NCBI GenBank assembly: GCA_910584595.1
Contig: CAJUBQ010000128.1
Location: forward strand, 1 to 11,328
Source of the DNA: an uncultured Eubacterium sp.
Lineage (GTDB): Bacteria; Bacillota; Clostridia; Lachnospirales; Lachnospiraceae
Direction: 5' to 3'
Length of the DNA stretch: 11,328 bases
The position numbers were made by a program, and so were the translations under genes. Positions 7,048 through 11,328 of the stretch are shown here, piece by piece. Under the pieces are notes generated by a model that did no database searches, was not told the origin of the DNA, and worked only from the letters and a program-made list of their open reading frames with translations. Every line of letters starts with the position of its first letter. Within the stretch, counting starts at the first letter, position 1.

Positions 7048-8181
7048 CTAGCCCTGATAATTGCGAAACTTCCAATATCCGGCCAATGCACATGCAATTC
7101 CTGCAGCCAGCGCTATTGCAATGTGCATTCCTATTTGTTCCAATGAAAATGCAAATCCCCAGTTCACTGGCAGACAAAGCGGCATGGAAATCATAAGATA
7201 CGTAATGGCTTTCCATAAGGCGTTGCTGAAAAATGGGGCTACCATAATGGATAAAATGTTCAGCCATACATAGGGCAGAAAGAAGGCAGCCAAACTTAGC
7301 AGAATCGTCAAAAAGGAATTTTTACATAAAGACGAAATAGCCATTGATATACATGTAAGTAACAGGAGTCCTGCCAGTCCAAGCCCAAAAGAAAGGTAAA
7401 AAAATGCATGGATGTCAGCAGGCATGTAGGCGGCAGGCGTGAGACCGATCATGGCAGGCGATGCCTCCAGTCCTTGTGTTCCATATACGATTCGATAAAT
7501 CACCCATAGATAAATTGAAAATACAACATACAATATTGTAATAAAAGAAAGTGATGCGCCCATTTTTATCCAGATACAACTCTTTTTTCCTCGTTTCGTT
7601 GTTAATAAAATATCCGCTGTTTTGAGCATGTATTCTTCTGAAAATATGGGAGAAAGACCGATCATAAACAGCACAAATAATGCAATCGTCATAAAAGAGT
7701 AGGTTTCTTTTAAATCATTCCATCCATAAGTATAATCAAACCAGATTGTTTCGTTTAAATATGGCGCAGCATACGTTTCCCAGGCATCTCCTTGTAAAAA
7801 CTGGATATCATCAAGTATTTGAGTATCAATTGGATGGTTGTCTGCAATCTGATTGTAATTTGTCATATGACGCGTGATCCACTCGTTACAAAAATTACCG
7901 CTATTTGCATCTGCCTGCGTATGATAATAAGAAAAACCGAAATCCTCATAGATGTTTTGCACTTTTTCATCGGTTAGGATACCTGCATATTTTGCGGTCA
8001 GTTGTTGATCTTTTTCTATGGCTTTCTGTCCACGATAGATTTGTCCGTCAATGGTTGCGGAATAATGGTTACGTTCTGTAAATAGTCTGAGACTCACAAA
8101 TGCCAGTAATAAAAACAGGCCAATCCAGAGTATTTTTCGTGTTGCGATTTTATAAACCTCTTCTTTCCAGATGTTCCACAT
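7048..8181 (-). CDS. ABC-2 type transporter permease
   Basis: A 377-aa integral membrane protein, the likely channel partner of the ATPase encoded immediately upstream. A first helix (ILWIGLFLLLAFVSL, about residues 17-33) is followed by a roughly 120-residue loop with no hydrophobic segment, which would be extracytoplasmic. Five more helices then occur, including FMTIALFVLFMIGL, FITILYVVFSIYLWVIY, LGLAGLLLLTCISMA, ILLSLAAFFLPYVWL and HIAIALAAGIACALAGYW. One long helix, a large outside loop and a helix cluster are typical of ABC-2 permeases. The frame is open to a TTG at 8199, but that codon overlaps the GAGGAGG ribosome binding site (8191-8197). The ATG at 8179-8181, eight bases after it, is the better start. 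The gene overlaps the ATPase gene by 32 bases. By position it corresponds to yxlG of the B. subtilis sigY operon. Substrate unknown. Confidence 0.82.
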   Translation of the reverse strand: MWNIWKEEVYKIATRKILWIGLFLLLAFVSLRLFTERNHYSATIDGQIYRGQKAIEKDQQLTAKYAGILTDEKVQNIYEDFGFSYYHTQADANSGNFCNEWITRHMTNYNQIADNHPIDTQILDDIQFLQGDAWETYAAPYLNETIWFDYTYGWNDLKETYSFMTIALFVLFMIGLSPIFSEEYMLKTADILLTTKRGKKSCIWIKMGASLSFITILYVVFSIYLWVIYRIVYGTQGLEASPAMIGLTPAAYMPADIHAFFYLSFGLGLAGLLLLTCISMAISSLCKNSFLTILLSLAAFFLPYVWLNILSIMVAPFFSNALWKAITYLMISMPLCLPVNWGFAFSLEQIGMHIAIALAAGIACALAGYWKFRNYQG

Positions 8182-9052
8182 GTTCAGATACCTCCTCAAA
8201 ATAATATAAATATACGTCCTCTAATCCAGGTTTTACTGTTACGGCTCCTTCACACGGGCAGCAGTCGGATATTAGCCGCAAATATACTTTATCGCCTTCG
8301 TTTTTAAGGTTACTGACGGCAAAAGCGGCATTTAACCGCACAGCTTCCTCTGGATCAGCCAAGTATTCCCATACTTTCCCATTTATTTGTCCGGTAACAT
8401 GCGCAGATGTTCCCTGTTCAATCATCTGCCCCTGCTTCATAAGCAGAATTTCATCTGCAATATAGTCCACATCTGATACAATGTGCGTGGATAAGATAAT
8501 AATTCTGCCTTTAGAGAGAGAACTGATAATGTTTCGGAAGCGAATGCGCTCTTTTGGGTCCAATCCGGAAGTAGGTTCATCCAGTATGAGAATTTCCGGG
8601 TCATTCAGCAGAGCTTGTGCAATTCCAAGTCTGCGCAGCATACCGCCGGAAAACGTACGGATTCTTTGCTTTGCGGCTTCTTCTAAACCAACCAGCTGTA
8701 ACATTTCCGATACTTTATCTTGAGCCAGACCGTTTGGGATCGCCTTACATGCGGCCAGATATTCTAAGTATCGTCTGGCGGTAAAGCTTGGGTAATATCC
8801 AAAGTCTTGTGGTAAATATCCAAGTAGCCTGCGGTATGTTCCATCCAGAGCGCTGATTTCCATTCCATTGAAGCTGATCTTTCCAAATGTCGGTTTTAAA
8901 ACACCGCACAGCATTCGAAGCAGCGTTGTTTTTCCGGCGCCGTTTGCGCCAAGAAAGCCATATACGCCGTTATTTAGTTGCAGTGAAACATCATTTACCG
9001 CAATTTTATTTTTAAATTGTTTCGTTACATGGTCTAATCGTAATTCTGACAT
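8150..9052 (-). CDS. ABC transporter ATP-binding protein
   Basis: A 300-aa cytoplasmic ATPase of the type that drives ABC-2 permeases. It has Walker A GANGAGKTT (35-43), Q-loop Q82 in YLPQDFG, signature FSGGM (134-138), Walker B EILILDE with D158/E159, D-loop SGLDP, and switch H190 in ILSTH. About 90 residues after the core form the C-terminal extension common in this group. AAAGGGA lies five bases before the ATG. A 69-bp gap with no promoter or terminator signal separates it from the upstream membrane protein gene, so it is probably part of the same transcript. The ribosome binding site and start of the permease lie inside its 3' end. By position it matches yxlF of the B. subtilis sigY operon. 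Such pairs often export antimicrobial peptides or confer resistance to them, but nothing here fixes the substrate. Confidence 0.93.
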   Translation of the reverse strand: MSELRLDHVTKQFKNKIAVNDVSLQLNNGVYGFLGANGAGKTTLLRMLCGVLKPTFGKISFNGMEISALDGTYRRLLGYLPQDFGYYPSFTARRYLEYLAACKAIPNGLAQDKVSEMLQLVGLEEAAKQRIRTFSGGMLRRLGIAQALLNDPEILILDEPTSGLDPKERIRFRNIISSLSKGRIIILSTHIVSDVDYIADEILLMKQGQMIEQGTSAHVTGQINGKVWEYLADPEEAVRLNAAFAVSNLKNEGDKVYLRLISDCCPCEGAVTVKPGLEDVYLYYFEEVSEHVEHLERRGL

Positions 9053-9121
9053 AAAAATCCCTTTCTGTCATATATTGTTTTCTGATTTTGGGTGCAGCAT
9101 ACAGAATGACTTTTCGTGGAA

Positions 9122-9883
9122 CTAACAGATGCTTTCCCCAAGGTCTATTTGCCTGAACATTTTGTAAATTTCTACAGTTAGCAGCAAGCAACCCGCAATG
9201 GCAAGCATTTTCCATACAAGCAGGTATTCTTGTAAATACACGTCTTTCCAAATGGTTGGAATCAGCGTTAGAATGCAGCATAGCGCACAAAAAGAAAACT
9301 GCCGGAAACCGGACAAACCAGTTCTTATATGTGTCAGCATATGCAAATAAAACAGCTCCGACCATACAAAAGGAACAAGCAGATAGAAAAAGGATTGAAG
9401 GATGCTTATATTTGAGCGATTGTTTAATAGTTCAATCAGCAGTCCAAACAGGATGAAATCAGCAATGCCGGCTTCAAGCAGGCGGATACAAACCATCTGC
9501 TTTAGATCCAGATACAACGTTTTTTCTAATTCTGCAAGATGATGCGAAAACAGATGAAGTACACTGCTCAGGCAAATATTTGCTGCTAATACCAAAAATA
9601 CAGAACAAACGGCAATGGATTCTGTATATGGTATGTTTTTTTTGTAAAACCATAGGACAAAGAACATAGCAAAAAGCAGTACAGCGCCTTGCGCGACCCA
9701 GTGCTGCCAGGTTTGAAAGCGCATTTGATTCCATACGTTTTCTGCAAAGGAAGGGTATTTTTGGATGTGTTTTTGATATACTGCCTGGCGGATGGCTTGC
9801 ATATTTTCATTTTTTTTCTTTTCATCAATCCGAAATCTCCAGTTAAGCAGATCGTCCGGCGTTTTCTTATTGTCAGCGATCAT
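9122..9883 (-). CDS. six-helix membrane protein, candidate regulator of the adjacent ECF sigma factor
   Basis: A 253-aa protein with a charged, soluble N-terminus of about 65 residues (rich in Lys, Glu, Asp and Gln) followed by about six hydrophobic segments. These include GAVLLFAMFFVLWFY, SIAVCSVFLVLAANICL, FILFGLLIELL, FFYLLVPFVW, FCALCCILTLIPTIW and LAIAGCLLLTVEIY. No enzyme or transporter motif is recognised, and the N-terminal part has no zinc-binding HxxxCxxC anti-sigma signature. The start codon lies inside the end of the sigma factor gene (11-base overlap) behind AAGGAGG, six bases upstream, so the two proteins should be made together. In the B. subtilis sigY operon the gene directly after the sigma factor, yxlC, with yxlD, acts negatively on the sigma factor, and an ABC transporter follows. 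By that analogy this protein may be a membrane-anchored anti-sigma factor. It could instead be an extra subunit of the ABC transporter. Confidence 0.75.
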   Translation of the reverse strand: MIADNKKTPDDLLNWRFRIDEKKKNENMQAIRQAVYQKHIQKYPSFAENVWNQMRFQTWQHWVAQGAVLLFAMFFVLWFYKKNIPYTESIAVCSVFLVLAANICLSSVLHLFSHHLAELEKTLYLDLKQMVCIRLLEAGIADFILFGLLIELLNNRSNISILQSFFYLLVPFVWSELFYLHMLTHIRTGLSGFRQFSFCALCCILTLIPTIWKDVYLQEYLLVWKMLAIAGCLLLTVEIYKMFRQIDLGESIC

Positions 9884-10403
9884 AAAAATCCTCCTTATGT
9901 AATAATTCCTGCAGTTTCGTAAGTCCCTGCCTGACTCTTGATTTTACTGCAGCATATGAGGCGCCTGTCATATGCGCGATTTCCCTGTTTTTATATCCAT
10001 AAAAATGATGCAAAAGGACGGCTTCCCTTTGGACATCCGGCAGTCTGCGCATAGCTTCAACCAAAAGCATATGGTGTTCTGCATAAGAACCGGAGCTGTT
10101 TTTACAGGCAGAGATGTTTGAAAGTTCCAGTTCTTTGGATGTCTGTGTTCTTTCATGTATATAGTTTCTGCATAGATTCATAGCGATTGTCAAAAGATAT
10201 CCCTTCAGGTTTTGATATTTATAATGTTCCACATAACGGATAAATCGAAGAAACGTATCCTGTGCCAGATCATAAGCGTCTTCTCTGCTTCCGATCTGGT
10301 AACAGCAGAAATAATAAATATCATCATAATATTTTTTGGCAATCTCGTTTAAGTATTCTTTTTGTCCATTCTGAATCTGTCGGACAAGTTCACGGTCTTC
10401 CAA
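9873..10403 (-). CDS. ECF-type sigma-70 family RNA polymerase sigma factor
   Basis: A 176-aa alternative sigma factor, the usual size for the extracytoplasmic-function group. Region 2 covers about residues 8-85, with YYDDIYYFCCYQIGSREDAYDLAQDTFLR and the helix around YLLTIAMNLCRNYI. Region 4 covers about residues 115-165, with LPDVQREAVLLHHFYGYKN and the helix-turn-helix IAHMTGASYAAVKSRVRQGL. The start is a TTG at 10401-10403, seven bases after AAAGGGG; no in-frame ATG fits better. The weak start codon may keep the amount low. The gene heads an operon with a membrane protein and an ABC exporter, so it probably switches this operon on when an envelope signal is sensed. Its own promoter is not certain; one ECF-like candidate is listed at 10599-10628. 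Confidence 0.93.
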   Translation of the reverse strand: MEDRELVRQIQNGQKEYLNEIAKKYYDDIYYFCCYQIGSREDAYDLAQDTFLRFIRYVEHYKYQNLKGYLLTIAMNLCRNYIHERTQTSKELELSNISACKNSSGSYAEHHMLLVEAMRRLPDVQREAVLLHHFYGYKNREIAHMTGASYAAVKSRVRQGLTKLQELLHKEDFYDR

Positions 10404-10598
10404 AGGCAGTCCCCTTTCTTTTGCGAAATGTTAAAAATGAAGGAGCATTATTTTAAATACGTATCAAAGCCTCATGAGTCTTAGAGCGTGTTTGAAAAAA
10501 AGTTATTTCTAAACAGTTCCTTAATGAAGATATCTTTCAATAATATAACCAAAAAGAAAAGAAAAAGGATTTATTTGATTCTGTTAATTCTAAGAAAT

Positions 10599-10628
10599 TT
10601 ATCGTAATTATCATTTCGTAACAGTTCA
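10599..10628 (-). promoter_or_regulatory. weak candidate ECF-type promoter upstream of the sigma factor
   Basis: Read on the minus strand, TGAACTG (10622-10628) is followed 17 bases later by CGATAA (10599-10604), loosely resembling the ECF pattern of a GAAC-type -35 and a CG-containing -10. The -35 sits inside one arm of the dyad at 10618-10649. It would give a leader of about 190 bases, which is long, so the call is weak. Confidence 0.22.
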
Positions 10629-10649
10629 GATAACCTATTGAACTGTTAC
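10618..10649. promoter_or_regulatory. perfect 11-bp-arm dyad, possible operator
   Basis: GTAACAGTTCA (10618-10628) and TGAACTGTTAC (10639-10649) are exact inverted repeats separated by ten bases. Neither strand has a T-run after the hairpin, so it is not a standard terminator. It lies between the divergent sigma factor gene and the tRNA promoter, 35 bases upstream of the latter's -35 box. The half-site core AACAGTTC recurs at 10512-10519, nearer the sigma factor. A DNA-binding protein controlling either side is plausible; its identity is unknown. Confidence 0.5.
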
Positions 10650-10683
10650 ATCAATAAAAAATAAAAAAAATTGTAAAAAGTTG

Positions 10684-10712
10684 TTGACAAACCAAAAAAA
10701 AGATTGTATTAT
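10684..10712 (+). promoter_or_regulatory. strong sigma-A promoter (P1) for tRNA-Ile
   Basis: A perfect TTGACA (10684-10689) and TATTAT (10707-10712) are separated by the ideal 17 bases, with an A-rich UP-element-like tract just upstream. The transcript would begin near 10720, about 35 bases before the tRNA. A small CGTCG/CGACG hairpin (10721-10736) lies in the leader. Confidence 0.85.
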
Positions 10713-10753
10713 ATCTCTTGCGTCGCGGGTACGACGATACAGATCAGTAATCA

Positions 10754-10827
<74 letters not shown>

Positions 10828-10909
10828 TTTGCAATTTCTCCATACTGTAAGAGATTGGGAGATATCAGATAACAGTAAAAAAGAAATTGTAAAAAAATAA
10901 AAAAAGCTA

Positions 10910-10938
10910 TTGACAAAAAATAACAAATATGATAGTCT
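10910..10938 (+). promoter_or_regulatory. candidate rrn-type promoter (P2)
   Basis: A perfect TTGACA (10910-10915) follows a long A-rich tract. At the 17-base spacing the -10 would be TAGTCT (10933-10938), a weak match; a TATGAT lies nearby but too close. The resemblance of its upstream tract to those of P1 and P3 supports a duplicated promoter unit. Confidence 0.55.
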
Positions 10939-10996
10939 ATAGCAGTTGCAGCAAGTCAGCTAAGCAAATAAGAGATATAAAAAATTAAAAAAGTTC

Positions 10997-11025
10997 TTGA
11001 CAAACAAATAAAGAACTGCTATAAT
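10997..11025 (+). promoter_or_regulatory. consensus sigma-A promoter (P3), rrn-type
   Basis: TTGACA (10997-11002) and TATAAT (11020-11025) are both perfect and 17 bases apart, preceded by an A-rich tract from about 10976. This is the strongest promoter of the window and fits the promoter of an rRNA operon. Confidence 0.92.
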
Positions 11026-11328
11026 GACAAAGCTGTTACGAAGCAGATAAGAACATTGATAATTGAACAGTGAAATAACCTTGAAAGATTCAAAAAAGAA
11101 TTTGAGTTAATCTTCTTAATATTATTTTTATGATTCTTTTGTGCAAGAAAAACTTGCATAATAAGAATAGCAATATAAAGAATTCGTATATGAAGAATTT
11201 ATATATTGGAATTTATATAGGAAGAACTTGTAAAAGAACAGTATCTTGGACAGAAAAGCCATATTGTATGGCTGCTTTGAACGGATACGCCTAAAACAGT
11301 GATGAATCGGTGAAATTAGCCAAGCTTG
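11026..11328 (+). other. AT-rich untranslated leader, probably of an rRNA operon
   Basis: No plausible coding sequence occupies these 303 bases. The segment around 11052-11090 (GAACATTGATAATTGAACAG and the following CCTTGAAAGATTC) resembles rRNA operon leader or spacer sequence in Clostridia, but the 16S start is not reached. Structured elements include a hairpin with ATTCTT/AAGAAT and TGCAAG/CTTGCA stems (11133-11168) and a 7-bp hairpin AGCCATA/TATGGCT (11257-11273). The first may be a processing stem. If not rRNA, it would be a long leader of some other strongly expressed gene. Confidence 0.5.
11180..11222 (+). repeat. three imperfect AT-rich tandem repeats
   Basis: Units beginning GAATTCGTATAT (11180), GAATTTATATAT (11195) and GAATTTATATAG (11209) follow each other at 14-15 base spacing in the untranslated leader. 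Divergence between copies is small. The function is unknown, and low sequence complexity makes chance similarity possible. Confidence 0.5.

Noticed and set aside
8182..8199. TTG start of the ABC-2 permease
   Set aside because: The codon overlaps the ribosome binding site that serves the ATG at 8179-8181.
10428..10484. 18-codon open frame on the + strand beside the sigma factor
   Set aside because: It has no ribosome binding site and no recognisable product, and lies in the leader region of the opposite-strand sigma gene.
10511..10520. GGAACTGTTT on the minus strand as the -35 of an ECF promoter nearer the sigma gene
   Set aside because: No CG-containing -10 element follows at a 16-17 base spacing.

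Overview
The window looks like the chromosome of a low-to-mid GC Gram-positive anaerobe, most likely a Lachnospiraceae-type member of the Clostridia. The reasons are strong AGGAGG-type ribosome binding sites, short A-rich intergenic DNA with near-perfect TTGACA/TATAAT promoters, AgrA-type LytTR regulators paired with GHKL kinases, and an rRNA-operon-like leader at the right edge. The species assignment is inference; no rRNA gene lies inside the window.

Left part (1-1712): a 199-bp quasi-palindromic element centred on base 100 is followed by a promoter region with GTTAC repeats and a cytoplasmic GH27 alpha-galactosidase-like enzyme (372-1712). Middle part (1800-6997, + strand): a four-gene signalling and export cluster. 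It contains a LytTR response regulator, a short GHKL histidine kinase with no membrane segment, and two half-size ABC exporters whose genes overlap. A 13-bp direct repeat with a 21-bp period lies between the kinase and the first transporter, next to a plausible promoter. This is the geometry expected of a LytTR operator, so the two-component system probably controls the exporter pair.

Right-middle part (7048-10403, - strand): an ECF sigma factor, a six-helix membrane protein with a charged cytoplasmic N-terminus, an ABC ATPase and an ABC-2 type permease, partly joined by overlapping genes. The order resembles the Bacillus subtilis sigY-yxlCDE-yxlF-yxlG operon, which makes the membrane protein a candidate regulator of the sigma factor. 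The two clusters converge on one 14-bp-stem terminator (7002-7036) that works in both directions.

Right edge (10404-11328): an AT-rich non-coding region holding an 11-bp-arm dyad, a strong promoter, a tRNA-Ile(GAT), two more strong promoters and a hairpin-bearing AT-rich leader. It probably leads into an rRNA operon starting just beyond the window.
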